From NCBI GenBank assembly GCA_025738555.1, contig JAOVFP010000004.1:5270001-5334000 (forward strand): a stretch of DNA of 64,000 nucleotides, written 5' to 3'. This stretch comes from Cyathus striatus (lineage: Eukaryota; Basidiomycota; Agaricomycetes; Agaricales; Nidulariaceae). Positions 1 through 12,338 of this stretch are shown piece after piece (within the stretch, counting starts at the first letter, position 1; each line of letters begins with the position of its first letter). A program made the position numbers and the translations under genes. Under the pieces are notes generated by a model, which had not been told where the DNA came from, searched no databases, and saw only the letters and a program-made list of their open reading frames with translations.

Positions 1-88
1 CACCCCCCTGTAAGTGACTGACTGATCATTTTTACTAAGGGTCCTGTGGCACCTGGATAAGGCCCAGGTCCACCCATGTTAAACCCTA
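1..88. mobile_element. Right end of a hAT-like MITE (same family as 11158-12330)
   Basis: The segment ends with GTCCACCCATGTTAAACCCTA, whose reverse complement starts TAGGGTTTAACATGGGT. This matches the termini of the complete element at 11158-12330. The rest of the element, with its other end and target duplication, lies outside the window. The expected 8-bp duplication here would be TCCTGTGT at 89-96. Confidence 0.6.
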
Positions 89-773
89 TCCTGTGTACTA
101 TTGAATATTGAAATTTGGAACAACTGCAGAAACTAAAGCACTACATAGCATTGTTCAAATTTGTTTTGGTATGTTCTTTCTTGTCAGAATCCTCTATACT
201 GGTGAGTTAACATTGCATAAGGTCATCATTAGATCCCCAGCCACCACCTAACAGCTGCTGTAGAAGTCAGTAATCTATGAGACAAATTGAGTTTGAATAG
301 AGTTAAGATCTGCGGAACAACCCATGGTTCTTGCATGATTCTACCATTGTCTAATTCTGATAATCATTACAACACTGAAAAGTAGTGGGAAAAATATATG
401 TACACTATCACCCATCAGTAGTTTGTATTAATCACTGGTTCATATTGGGCAAATATCTCTCCTTTCTCAGGCTTCTCCTGCTTCAAAATTTTAAATCTGT
501 CATCTACTTATATTACTATACACAAATATCACTTTTTTTGTTCAGAATTGCTCAAAATTCAAATGGATGTTTTTGGAAGAATGTCACACTAGCCATGTAT
601 CAGTGCAGTGGATTTTGAAATTTGCAATCATTTTGATGATTTTGATGGATGCACTCCACGTGAGTTGTGTTAAGCAGCATCAGGAAAATCCCCATCAGCT
701 AAATTAGTAATATTAATAAATCTAAGGTGTACCCATGTCCAAATGTTACTAATTTGAGGTAATTCAACTTAAT
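89..773. other. No gene recognised
   Basis: AT-rich sequence between the transposon end and the tandem repeat. One 77-codon open frame (385-618, +) has no recognisable domain and looks like chance. Confidence 0.5.
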
Positions 774-965
774 TGTACTTATATTGCCTATTGCAAGGCA
801 CAATAAGTATTCATAAGTTTGGTACAATAGCAAAGCATACTTATTTGTGCTTATATTGCCTATTGTGAGTCATGATAAGGGTTCATAAGTTTGGTACAAT
901 GGCAAAGCAAATTTACTTGTACTTATATCACCTACTGTAAGAATGATAAGTTTTACAAGAATTAA
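774..965. repeat. Tandem repeat, about 72-bp unit, 2.7 copies
   Basis: Units begin at 774, 847 and 919 with GTRCTTATAT and share CATAAGTTTGGTACAAT and GCAAAGCA at equivalent positions. The third unit is incomplete and diverged. No coding potential is evident. Confidence 0.8.
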
Positions 966-1342
966 CTATCATGAAATTACATTCAATTTTAGTATAATAT
1001 ACCAGCTATTCCTATAGCAAAATTAACTTTATGACAATTCCATTTCACAGAGAATTTCATCTCAGGCACTGTGCATCTAGTTTAATTCCATAATGAAATT
1101 ATGTGTGTGCTACAGTGCTGATCAAAAGTATTGTACACACAAAATCCAAACAAACAAGATTGTGAAAGACATAACTTCCCTCTAAGTTGATCAAATCTCT
1201 TCATGTAAAATGTAGATATGTAATATACGGCCTGTTCTACTATAATATGATTTTTGCAAATTTTTATATGCACAGAATAATGCTACAAGAAGTGACAAAA
1301 AGGGTGAGGTTTTGACTGTATTGCGAACTTTACCATATTATC

Positions 1343-1632
1343 TGGGATCGACGAAATTACGTGTATTTTAGGTATGTTATACTACTGGTTAATAGCTTCA
1401 AAACGCGTCATTAAACATAAAATTATGAGCTGTGGGTCATTTGTAATTGTCGAGGCGTTCTGGCGACTTTCGCTAAAAATAGCCAAATGATGCGAAAAAT
1501 AGCAAAAGTCGCCGGAACGCCTCGACAATAACAAATGACCCACAACTCATAATTTTATGTTTAATGACGCTTTTTGAAGCTCTTAAGCAGTAGTATAACA
1601 TACCTAAAATACACATAATTTCGTCGATCCCG
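1343..1632. repeat. Foldback (long inverted repeat) element, about 290 bp
   Basis: The left arm (about 1343-1478) and right arm (about 1500-1632) are near-perfect inverted copies. The outer ends read GGGATCGACGAAATTA and TAATTTCGTCGATCCC, and the arms share the block for ATAAAATTATGAGYTGTGGG. The loop is about 20 bp. No target duplication was identified. It could form a very long hairpin, as expected for a foldback MITE. Confidence 0.8.
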
Positions 1633-2649
1633 GATGGCACTGTATATATATTCCATTCAATGGCTAAAGGCAATAGATCCAGGCTGCTGCTCATTTATTC
1701 TTCTTGGTGTGTTAACAGCGCGTGAAGCCTTTAAATTCTTTATATAATTCTTCACATATTCAACACTACTCACCTGCGATAGGAGGTCCAGAGACATTGC
1801 CAGCAACTTTTCATGGCACACACTCAAATTATTATCAGGTACATCCTGGTATATTACCCACCAACTCGCATGGACATTGGAATGGAACTCACTATATAGG
1901 TTACCACCGAGACCACTATATTCAACCCCTGCATTACAGTTCTCATCGTGATCATGCTCCAAGGCCATAGCGCCATATACTAATACCTCCAGCATATACT
2001 AACATGCTAACCTCATAATTTACATAATCCATATATTATATAAAGAAATAGGGCCGGCAAGTGGCAGGGCCCACTACCACCTCATTTAACAGACATTTAC
2101 CATGATAAATCCTGACTAGTGACAGCTTTTCAGATTTTACTTAATCACCTCGCAATCTATGCAACAAAGGAATCACGCAAGCGGTCATGAGCTTGGTATA
2201 AGTATTCTTTTGCACTCGAAGGGGATCAGACGAAGTAATACCTCTGCATCACGCAATAGAACAGAAATGATTCAACTAATATTTTTAATGTGTATTATTA
2301 AGTACTTCTAAACACAGTTGATAGTGAAAAGTTGCCATAACGAACAACTAAATAAGTGTTTAAAAAGTTTGAATTAGTGCAAATCATAACAGCTGCAGAA
2401 TAGCACTCATGATAGTGATCCCACTCCTACACCGACATTCAATGCACATGCTAATGATTATGTATGTCGTACTCCCATTGAGACCTTTATGGTAAATCGA
2501 GTAAAGGATGTATTATAATGCTCGTTCTAGGAGCCAGAGTCGATGAACCTGACTTAAACCTGAGGACTCAGGAGGCCAACTGGTAACCTCGCACGATCAA
2601 TGTGGTTCATTGAAATCGGTGATGTACAGAGTCAAAGTGTGAGCGGCGA
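1633..2649. other. No supported gene; one weak ORF
   Basis: A 112-codon frame runs on the minus strand at 1657-1995 and an 82-codon frame on the plus strand at 1722-1970. They overlap each other and neither shows a known motif or intron pattern. The His-rich composition of the plus frame comes from CAY-rich sequence. I cannot say which, if either, is real. The rest holds nothing I recognise. Confidence 0.3.
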
Positions 2650-4780
2650 GAAAGAGGAGTCAACTAGTGATGCCCCACAAAGAACAGCCTAGAAGTTGAT
2701 AGCTGTACTTTCTTACCGACGACCGATGTTGCAGTGCCACCCACTGACGCAGCGCTCGACGTAAAGGTAGATTTATGCACTGAGACAACCGCTACCCGCT
2801 TCCCAACCGCCTCAATATTAGCATAGACCCTCCATCGCTGCTCTGACAACCGAGCACCCTTCAAACTTCGCAGTCCTCATCATCATCATTCATATCCCAA
2901 TAGCACACAAGCTTGACAAGATTGCAGAGAAGATCAATACGAAACATCAGCACCTTGCGATACCCTCGAAGTTTGAACTACCGATATGGAGTGGGTAACC
3001 TGTCTCCTGAGACATTCGATACGATAGGATGGTCCGGCAAGAATGGATGGGAACACGGTTTCCTTCCTAGCCGCACGACCACATTTTGCAAGTGCATGTT
3101 GTTGACCTTTGCGATGGCAGAAAGGGAGCGTCAGATGCAGTCTATGATCACGAAAAAAGGAACACAAACCTTTTGCCTCACACCCATCGACTTATAGCTA
3201 GCCGTTCACTCCACTTTAGGCATCGAAGCCAGTTCCGCCCTTGCATCAGGTAGACCCTCGAGCCCCCTCCAAGGTATAAGTATATCAACTCCGTATTATG
3301 TTGCATCGTACTTGACGGTGAGGTATAGAATATCCTCCTTAGACGTAGATTCGTGCTAGGTCGGTTTTCAGCTAAGTAGGCTGAAGAATATGAGGATGGC
3401 GATGTAGGATAGGCCGTGAGGTAGGGAGGGTAGCCTAAAGGATGAGGAGGTTAAACCCGAAGTATGAGAAAGCGTTAGCGAGAGAGGGCGAGGAAACGTA
3501 GGCTCTCTTGGAATGCGGAGATAGAGTATAGTAAGAAAGGATTACGGTCGTTTGAGGATAGTGGAGACGTTAAATCTGAGGAAAGAGAGGGGTTAGCGCA
3601 AAAGAGGGTGAGGACGGAAGGTATAAGTAAGTACCTTTGAACAAACTGGTCAAGCCGATCGTATACATACGTGGCAGGACCAAATCTCGGTCTGAATGTC
3701 CTGCAAAGCCATCCACGTCAGCTCGAGTCAAATGACTATAGGCTCTTTTTGATGGGAGTACGGTTGTTGAAAATCGTTTTCAACAAAATATGGTCGTTAG
3801 AGGGGCCCCCAGACGTTGAACCTGAGGAAAGAGAGGGGTTAGCGCAAGAGAGGGCGAGGAGGGGAGGTAGAAGAAGTACGTACCTTTGATTGCAATAGTC
3901 GAGCCGATCGCATATATATAAGTGGGACCAAAACCTCGGTCTGAATGTTCAACAAACACATCCACGTCAGCTTGCGACAAAAGACCATAGATAACATAGG
4001 CTTACATGTGGGGTCCCAGTCAACACTGTCCTCCCGGCACTAAGGTACTCGTCGAGCTCCCGCGTAAGCCCCCGTTTCACTTTCCCCAGCTTACACACCC
4101 CATCAACCGACAGTAAAAAAGGTTCCTCTCTCGCTATTTCCTCAGATGCGAATTTCTCCATCTCTTCTTCCGAGTCAGGAGAGAGTTGGATGTCAAGCAG
4201 AAGACGTTCATGGCATTCCCCATACCCTACCCGTAGCCGTAGGTATCCTATCATGAAAGGCAACTACAGTCCTCCATATCTCTGCACATTCCTCAGGGTC
4301 ACTGCAGTAGTCACATAAATCTAGAAACGCCCTTTTCAGCAACCGTCAGCTATTAGAATAGGCAGAAGCACGCACAGCTAATATCAACACATTTTTCATC
4401 CTCCCAGTTATGCAGCACGCCAGTAAGGAGACGATACTCGGCAGTCGTTTTCCGTCTGATAGGTATTGAACGAGGTCGTTTGCGCCGAGAACTATTTCGA
4501 GTACTGTTAAAGGAAAGCAGTGTTGGTGATTAAGTTAACACGGGAGTGTAAAGAAATAGTAGGGACGGCAGGGGAAGGTGCATACAGAAGGAAACGTGAC
4601 GGTGGAGGGGAAGAGGGAGGAGGTAAGAGCACTAACCCCAAATCCCACTAATCCCATCTGACACGAACTGCCTATCCACCGCGACACGTCAGGTTGGCAC
4701 TTCTCCAAGTTTGCAGCAGCCATGGACTCTTGATACGCCCTGTGCAATGCAATTGGAACAGTTGAGCTGTCCAGAGCGCG
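2650..4780 (-). pseudogene. Decayed relic of the SNF2/LSH-type helicase gene
   Basis: On the minus strand this stretch is collinear with the intact remodeller at 20416-24011. Near 4630-4700 a degraded block matches the helicase entry region ending in the QNGISGILG area. Near 4390-4440 it resembles the block encoding [14 protein letters not shown]. The open frame at 3967-4263 keeps an acidic block (SPDSEEEMEKF) and LSAGRTVLTGTP, equivalent to PSAGRMILTGTP of the intact gene. At 3050-3130 it matches the block encoding MQLRKVCSHPFL. Stops and frameshifts are frequent, so no protein is possible. The relic retains the acidic insert of the intact gene, so the copy was made after that insert arose. 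Inference: an old segmental copy. Confidence 0.7.
3575..3993. repeat. Tandem duplication inside the helicase relic, about 247 bp
   Basis: Two diverged copies start with GAGGAAAGAGAGGGGTTAGC (about 3580 and 3826) and end with ATCCACGTCAGCT (about 3710 and 3960). Both contain a TCTGAATGT block. A third, more diverged start lies near 3450-3500. The duplication lies within the remnant of the SNF2 intron/exon boundary region and adds to its decay. Confidence 0.65.
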
Positions 4781-5612
4781 TGTAGCTCGTCCCTGAATCA
4801 AAAGGTTGAATGGCCACAGTAATGATAGTGTAATGATTACCCGATACTACTAAGGGGAAGGATTAGTATCATGAAGGTCTTAACGTAGCAAAAACTCCTG
4901 AAAAACTCACCAGGAACCATCGTCCATTTCATCAGGAGATTTAATCATATATATATAGCCATGCCAAATCGTGGACCGCGACCGTCCTGCAGTTCTTATA
5001 TGCAAATGAAGAACAGAGAGAACCCGCTTGAGGGAAGATGAGCAAGGATGAGCAGTGTTGTGAGTTCGAGTTGGTTTCGAGCAAGGAGTCACATCCTCAG
5101 TCGGCGACGTCGGAAGAGGAAGCAAAGCGATCATGTGATTATGGTGACACGCGAACTGACGGTGCAGGTTAGACCAAGATAGCACTCGGTCCGGGGGCCG
5201 ATAAGTATCTATTATCGACATGTGGACGGAGAGCTACCATCATGCATCAATCATGCATCATGATCATGCGTTATTTGTGTTTATCTGAGGTTAACGCGAA
5301 CGTTTAACAAAAGTTGCTGCAAAGTGAACCTTTGTGGCACAAATGAGTAAAGTCTGTATAACGCGTTCCCGATGCCCGCACAATCGTCATTGCCTTAGGG
5401 GGCGAGTACTGAGTTCCCGGATGTCTCTGAGTCCACCAAATATATTGCTTCTCACACCGGACTTTCTAGTGATTGAATCATTCGATCTAAAATGATAACT
5501 TGTCAATTTCAAGCTTCAAGAAGCATGCTCCCGCAGCCATCTATTTTAATGGAAAGTTTCTGCCTAATAAAGGTTTTCACGTTCGTGATCTGTTCGCGAT
5601 GAATCATTCGAT
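4781..5612. other. Upstream region of the prenyltransferase; no gene recognised
   Basis: A 104-codon minus-strand frame at 4907-5221 has no recognisable domain. The last few hundred bases are probably the promoter of the UbiA gene starting at 5665. Confidence 0.4.
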
Positions 5613-5619
5613 GGATACA

Positions 5620-5625
5620 TATAAA
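5620..5625 (+). promoter_or_regulatory. Putative TATA box of the UbiA gene
   Basis: TATAAA lies 45 bp before the chosen ATG at 5665. This is the same spacing seen for the terpene cyclase genes in this window (36-49 bp). Confidence 0.5.
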
Positions 5626-5664
5626 TGAACAGTCCTAACTATTTGGTAGGAATCTCTTACGACC

Positions 5665-6865
5665 ATGCCCGGTGCTTCCTACATTAACACCAAGTTTATC
5701 CCACCAAGTGCTATTCCATATATTGAGCTTGCAAGACTATCTTACTTCTTGGGACCTAATGTAGTCGTTTGGCCATCAGGCAGGTTTTGATTATGACAGT
5801 GTTATCTTATCATTAATCTAGAAATCTTGTAGTGTGGGCAGCGACTATTGTTGCAACACAAATGCAGCTTGATTTGCTGAACTACGTTAAGCTTATCGCA
5901 GTTGTACATTTGATTGCAGGATTATTGCTACATAGCATTGGGTCGACTTGGAATGACATCGTCGATAGAGAGCTGGACTCACAAGTTGGTAAGATCATAT
6001 ATCATAGTAAGGGGTTTAGTACTGGGCTGAAATTACTAATAGATCGTACAAAATATAGGCCGTTGCCAAGTGGGCGGGTAACAATTACACAGGCTTTATA
6101 TTTTCTTCTTCCACAAGTTATTATTATGGCTGCAGTTCTCGCACGCACATATTTCATGGCGTAAGTTAACATTTTGTTGTAGAACATATAACAGAGCTAA
6201 TCTTATCCCATAAAAGATTTGCTCTTGGGATGTTCAGCCTATTTTTCTTAGTTCCATTATATCCGTTCATGAAGAGGTTAACTTACTGGCCCCAAGCATG
6301 GCTTGGTACGTAATGAACGGATGTTTTATTTTTATCTCTAATGGTGTTATAAATTACGTAACAGGTTTTACTTTCAGTTGGAATATATTTGTAGTATCCG
6401 CTATGTTGGTAAATGACATCCAGTTCGGCCTATTTTGTCCAATGTTTATTGGGTCTATTTGGTAAGTTCGCAAGTTATAATTGTCTAACTTAGTACCGAT
6501 GTTTATCATCCCGAACCATTAGCTGGTGCATTCATTATGATACTATATACGGGATGATGGACATAAAAGATGATAAACGTATCGGAATTAAATCCACCAC
6601 AATATTGTTCGGGAATCACGCTCGACCAGTGCTGACAATATTTTCCTCCGTGTTTGTTTTAAGCCTTTGGTTTATGGGCAAGGTCATATCGGCTCCCACA
6701 GGATATTATATGATCTCAGTTTTCATGACATCAGTTCATCTTATTTGGCAGTTGGTCGTGGTCGATTTTGAGAATGTTACTAGCTGCTCCAAAATTTTCT
6801 TCAGTAATTCCAACACAGTAGGCTATCTGGTATGGTTTGGACTTCTTTTAAAATATTTGCGTTAG
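5665..6865 (+). CDS. UbiA-family aromatic prenyltransferase, six exons
   Basis: Integral-membrane transferase of the COQ2/UbiA superfamily, which joins an isoprenoid diphosphate to an aromatic acceptor using Mg2+. Exons: 5665-5783, 5822-5988, 6043-6160, 6217-6305, 6365-6461, 6523-6865. These join in frame to 310 residues, the usual family length. The first Asp-rich motif NDIVDRELD starts at residue 84 and is followed by RTKYRPLPSG. The second motif is YDTIYGMMDIKDD, with Asp at about 203, 210 and 214, followed by KRIGIKSTT. Many hydrophobic segments are present. All introns are 38-61 bp and GT-AG. No lesion is seen. Mitochondrial COQ2 is less likely: no targeting-type N-terminus is seen and the neighbours are secondary-metabolism-like. 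The acceptor (for example a hydroxybenzoate or orsellinate) and donor (perhaps farnesyl diphosphate) are inference. Confidence 0.88.
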
Positions 6866-7536
6866 CATATCCTTGCAGGTCTATCGTATATCAATGCAAT
6901 ATATAGTTACTCACCTTCCCTCCAATTTCTGGGCGTTATGTTTATGTCAATAGGTAAATGGCTCATATCTCCAAGTCCTTTGCTCGCATCCAAGCCTCAT
7001 ATCCAAAATCTTACTCTCCGCATAGTAAGTACATACTAATCTAGGAAGTATCTCACTAGATTTAGAAACTACTTACATGGTGAACGGCACGGGCGTAGTG
7101 AGAAGACGAAACAACGATCACTGGGACATCTTCCTGGAGTCCCGACGTTAGACAATTTTGTTGAGAACATTAGGCATAAGTTACAACATGTATGTTTGGT
7201 TAAATTTTAAACACATCAGATAATACATAAGATACTCTGCTACTAATAATATGGTCACCTTTACTGCTACCTATAATACAGTGGTTATTGTGTGACGTGC
7301 AACTATGATTTCCAATGGAATACACCCTGGAGAGGCTGGTCCATTTTCAGGGGCATGTTGTCCAGCCTCTCGCAACGAAAGATGCATTCTGTTGATCAGA
7401 ATAGCTATGAATCTTCAAAGTTGATCTGTCAGCTCTTTTTGGTCATAGAGAAAAGATGTGATAGTCACATTAGGTCAGGTCTGTTTAAACGGAATTAGTG
7501 TTTTCAGAAACGGACATTTCGAATAAACATGATAAC
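6866..7536. other. 3' flank of UbiA; no gene recognised
   Basis: Contains a 68-codon plus-strand frame (7292-7498) without known features. I see no RNA gene or clear repeat. Confidence 0.4.
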
Positions 7537-8345
7537 TCACTCCGCTGTTATCAATTTTAAACTTGGTGGAGCCTCAAACGCCAACAAAATCCAAAGTAGG
7601 GTACATGAGAAAATAGCAAGAAAAAATATCGTCCCATCTCGTTGAACCACTTTGACCCATTCCAATGTCGGGAACCAAATTTTCCGAGCAGATATAGTAA
7701 CCCATAATGTTAGAGTAAAGACTAATGTGTCAAAGCTTAACGCAAGACAAAAGTAGGCAATGGTTAGTGAATAACTAAAGTGTATATTAGTTCATACTGA
7801 GAAACATTCTCAACTATGATGGATGTCCTTACGCCGCAGGAGTCGGGAAAAGCTCGCATACTTGGAAAAAGACTTAGCTTTAAGAAGTTTAACATCAGCA
7901 TATTTGAGTACTTACTTTGGAACGCATTTTTGTTTGAGCTCACTCCTACAACGTTAAGTTCCGTTGGCGTTAGTATTATGGGATCTTGTTTATGATCAGT
8001 GACGAGAACAGAACGAATATTGCTTATGGCTTACTCTTATCACTTTCTCTTTGGCCCATCTTCGAGAATATATAAAATGCCAGGATTAACTGCGCCAAAA
8101 TATGAAGTCCAAGGACAATAGATATTATTGTATTCCTCTTTGTTAACACATGGATTCTACAAAAGTGTTAGCGTTTAATAATAATTACTGTGAAACTGCA
8201 CACTACCGAAGGGATAGAAATACCTCTGCTATTGTGAATATTATTACGGTCTGTACGAACTCCGCGGTGGCAAATCGGGAACAGCTGAATAATTTGTCAA
8301 AATGTCGGCGAGGGATGGATGTTCGTTAGAAATACTGTACATCTA
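7537..8345 (-). CDS. DUF6533-like multi-pass membrane protein, partial or degenerate
   Basis: The minus strand holds coding-like exons of a membrane protein. The last exon, ending at the TGA at 7537-7539, encodes YSLTIAYFCLALSFDTLVFT, then a polar loop and RDGTIFFLAIFSCTLLWILL. This is the FD-x-L/V-x-F-x-LTL plus RDG-x-x-F pattern I associate with basidiomycete DUF6533 proteins. An upstream exon near 8050-8150 encodes RNTIISIVLGLHILAQLIL after a basic HVLTKRN, and another near 8230-8270 encodes FVQTVIIFTIAE. Exon joins between these are uncertain, and I could not find a convincing N-terminus up to about 8650. The gene may be broken. Function unknown; some family members resemble seven-helix receptors. 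Confidence 0.45.
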
Positions 8346-11149
8346 ATGTATACATATTATAGTTCTGATTCGATTTGGGTTAAACAATTTCATGCTTACT
8401 AGTTCAGTCCACCCAGGGAGAAAATATGCTATTTAGACTTCAACTTCTGCATTTTGTCGTTTCACCGATATGACTCACAGGTTAAGACTATGATACAAAA
8501 TGCTAAGCTGATATATCGGTTCTAAATGAAGGGGTTAGATTAGTTTATTACACAGGAATAAGTCTTACCAGGAAGAACAGAATTGTTGCTGGAATAAAAC
8601 ATTTAGCATGATTAGTGTTCTATCTGTAACAGTGCTATGCTTACCGGGAGTTTTCCTCTTTCGCCACACGAACGCAATCTACGTGTAAGGTTAGTATTGC
8701 AACTGATTATGAAATTGTACATAAATAAAAGATCACCTCTTGTGGAAAGCTCAAAATATGGTCATACAGAAGGAGAGTGGATGCAGCCACGAAGTAATAC
8801 TTCGTTGAAAGTCTGTTTAATCGTCAGTACAACAATTAGCAATCGCTGTCGACATTTTCCACTTACATGTTCGACAGTTTCTGTACATCAGCGTCTGTAA
8901 GAACGGACATACTTAGCGGAGCCCTTAATAAGCGTGGGTTAGCAAGGGAAGCAGTTAAACCACTTGCATATATATCCTAGCCATTGAATACGTAGTAGTA
9001 AAGTTGGATATCTTTTCTAGTGTTGTAGATAATGCGGGTCTGGTACCAGTTTCGGCAGTGCTTGATTGATGCAACAGATTTGATCTTGTAGGAATGATGA
9101 TGATGAACATTAGAATGATAAAGCGGAGTACAAGACCTAATTGACTCACGAAATCACCGTTAAAGGTGCATAGCAGTAATGACCTAACATTGATGTGTGT
9201 ACTTTCAATGTATAAATAACTTACAATCAGCAAGTGTGCAACCTAAAGATAAGCCTGCCAATGTATATTTTAAGTCCTGATATGTATATCACTGTCGACA
9301 TTCTTGGTGGTTGATAACGCTCATCCTGTAAGAGCCTTCATTAAAAGTTATGTGTACGGGTATGCTAAAACCTACGCATCCAACGACCACGCGTCCCGTA
9401 CCAAGCAAGGCTCTGCTTCCTGGGTTCCGAAGTTATATTTGTTGAGATGTTAACGGATAGAGATCAGGTGTATGTTATTCACTTGGCTGTTCATCATGAT
9501 TTGGTCAACGACCTTCCGCAAGGAGCATCCACTGGAACCTACGTTGGCACCCCATTCCAATTAGGCTAAGGCGTATTATTGGCATAAAATGCGAGCCGTT
9601 GGGTTCGCCTCAATATGTAAAGAAAGATCGATGTATATCTGGCAAATGATACCCATTATTTGGTTATTCGAGATTAAATTAACGCTAGTAAATGAAATGG
9701 AAACGAAACATAGATATATGTAACTATTTAAAACGAGGGCAAAATAAGCGCATTTGAAGGCGACTACAGTGGGGCATCAGTGGGGAGATGCGAAACCACC
9801 AACCTGGACATCAGAAAGAGTCTTGGAGATTACAGCTGAGGTCATCTCTCTGTACCCAGAAAGTCGTTTGCATGAGGACATATGATACTTTACGCCAACG
9901 AAGGTCACCTTCTATGACATGTTAAGCCGCCCAGTGTCAATCATTTAACGCTTCCATTTAGAATCAATCTTCGAATAGCGCAGCCTTGAATCAGTATGTA
10001 GTAAAGTATCTCCGACCTTTCACCTTCAGGAATTGTCGGTATACTATGTTGCCCATAAATAACGACATCCAGTGCTTTTGTGTATCCAACGTATGATGAC
10101 TGTTATACGCCGAACACTTCCTGATACCAACTAGCGTGTGGGGAGCAGGCTGATTCCGTCACTTGTCCGTCACAGCATAGCACACCCGATCAGCGCACGT
10201 TGTTGGTCTAGCAAGGAGTAAGTCAAGAGCAGGTGGCTTGTAAGTTTACTTAGTAGCATTGAAAGGATACTAAGGAGGCCTCGAATTGCGGGGATCGCCA
10301 ACTTCATTACGGTGTAGCTCGTTCTAGGCTTAAAGGAGCACAACGTGCACGAGAATGACGTTCGGGATTCGGAGGAGGTATTCTGGATCCCAAGTTAACA
10401 TCAGACGCGGGCATCAAGAATAACAGAACACCCGCAGGGCTGTCACAAGTCCATTGGCTCCATGATTGAGATGATCTCTCAAGAACCAGAAAGCCATAGA
10501 TGAACACCTCTTGACAGTGATATCGGTAGCATGTCAAAAATAGAACTCTCCCATCGGGGAGGGTGGTATGTTTGCTCTAAATTTCGAAAATATATATTTC
10601 ATTTCAAGCTGTCAAGAAGTAACCTGAAGTTAGAACGTGATGATAATAAGTACACACTGTTTGCGACGTGACGATAATCGTCAAACACCGTAACCTCGAA
10701 TCCCTCCAACTTGACCTTCAAATTTCAGCTCTTCAACCAGTTCCCCCTTCTTTCTTCCCCCTCACTGACGCTTAAGGACAGACGGTCGGGCGGGCAATCG
10801 CATACGCCAACGATGAGGCTCCTAGTTGGCTGTTAACCAGCACCAAGCTGTTAGCTCTTCAGCGCTATTGAATAGAGCATGTAAGTATACTACGTAATCT
10901 TTCTACGCCCAGTATTCACCGGCACCCGCATTATCTTCAATGTAAGCCTTGGTCACCGGCCCTCACCACTGTCATTGTGAGGTGAGGTTGTATTTAGGTA
11001 TGTTTAGTTACATTGAGTACAAGACTGAGTGGCATTGAGTTCGAGAGCTTTTAAAGGAAGAAGTCGGATGTGCAGTGGTGACGGTAGTGAACGTTTGTGA
11101 AGAGAGTCAAAAGAGACTCGTATACGAATTTTCAAACCAGGTTGCATCA
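8346..11149. other. Long gene-poor region
   Basis: Only short frames occur. A minus-strand stretch at 8960-9060 could encode a hydrophilic tail (TAETGTRPALSTTLEKISNF) of a lost membrane protein. Segments near 9790-9890 and 10400-10510 look weakly alike (shared blocks GATCTCTC and CCAGAAAG), perhaps traces of an old duplicated gene. I recognise no intact gene, RNA or transposon. Confidence 0.4.
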
Positions 11150-11157
11150 CCATCCCT

Positions 11158-12330
11158 TAGGGACTAACATGGGTTAGCATATTCCGGGTGCTAACCCGAA
11201 ATTACGTCACCCGTGCGGGTTAGCATCCACCCGGGTGGTGAACGGGTGTCACCCGCGGGTGAAGGGGGATACGCGGGTGAAAAATATGAATTTTAAACTC
11301 AGCCAACCTGTTCTCCTACCTATGCAAAACTTTCATTTCATGTTGTATCAGTGGACTGATAGTTTCTATATATTGCAGTGTATATTAGTGTACTTATACC
11401 TATGCAGATGTTTCATTGTATGATGTATTAGAATGAACTTTGGATGGTATTTTGGTATTTAATTAATAAATTTGATGGGGAATACAATTATGAAGTAATT
11501 GACTTCAAATTAATTAGCGAGCACACTACGTAATTAGGTACAGTATACAACCGTCATGCGTCACATGTGACAGAAAACATGATGTCTTCATAACTCTTTT
11601 CTCCCTCTTCTAATTTTTACAAAATCTGTATGGGGAGATAGCGTAGTACTTTATGAATGTTACTGAAAAATATTTAATATACTCGATGCAGGGAAGCTGG
11701 TCAAATATGCAAAATGGTGGATGGGAATGGATTTTGATCAGCATACATGGTGTAACAGTCAATTATTCATTGCGAAGCCATTCAAAATTAGTAGTGCCGA
11801 AGTCCTGGATCAGTTTATAAATAAAGTTTTGATGTCATGCAAGATGGTGAATATCACACAATCTGTAATTCTATAAAGATATGACATGCACAGGTCAATA
11901 AAAGTAATAGAAAATATAAATTATTGCTTGTCTTCAACAACTGTATACTTTAAGAGTGATTATTCCTGATTTTTTACGGTGATACAAGCCACAGAATTTT
12001 TGAAATTCACTAAATTCTCCAAACCCCCCATTTTGTTTTGCATATAGTCCATAGGAGTGTGAGTATTTTGAATAGCTAATTTATGGAACATTTTTACAGC
12101 ATGCTATTCCTTACTATTCAAAAAGAATTGGTGTAATAGGTGTAGATTTAGGATCAGGAGAAGCAAAATGAGAAAGATTGTCGCGCGGCGCAATGGCTGT
12201 AGGGTCTAAACAGGGTTCAAGGAACGGGTGAGTGCAGGTACCCGCAGGTATGCGTGCACCCGACCCGAATTTGCTAGTCACCCGCGGGTGCCACCCGCGT
12301 AAGACCCGGGTCCACCCATGTTAGACCCTA
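11158..12330. mobile_element. hAT-like non-autonomous transposon, 1173 bp
   Basis: The ends are inverted repeats: left TAGGGACTAACATGGGT, right (reverse complement) TAGGGTCTAACATGGGT. The element is flanked by a perfect 8-bp target duplication CCATCCCT at 11150-11157 and 12331-12338. Both subterminal regions are packed with CCGGGTG/CACCCG motifs (11185-11285 and 12230-12310), as expected of transposase-binding repeats. No transposase is encoded, so it depends on an element elsewhere. Eight-base duplications are typical of the hAT superfamily. Confidence 0.88.
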
Positions 12331-12338
12331 CCATCCCT

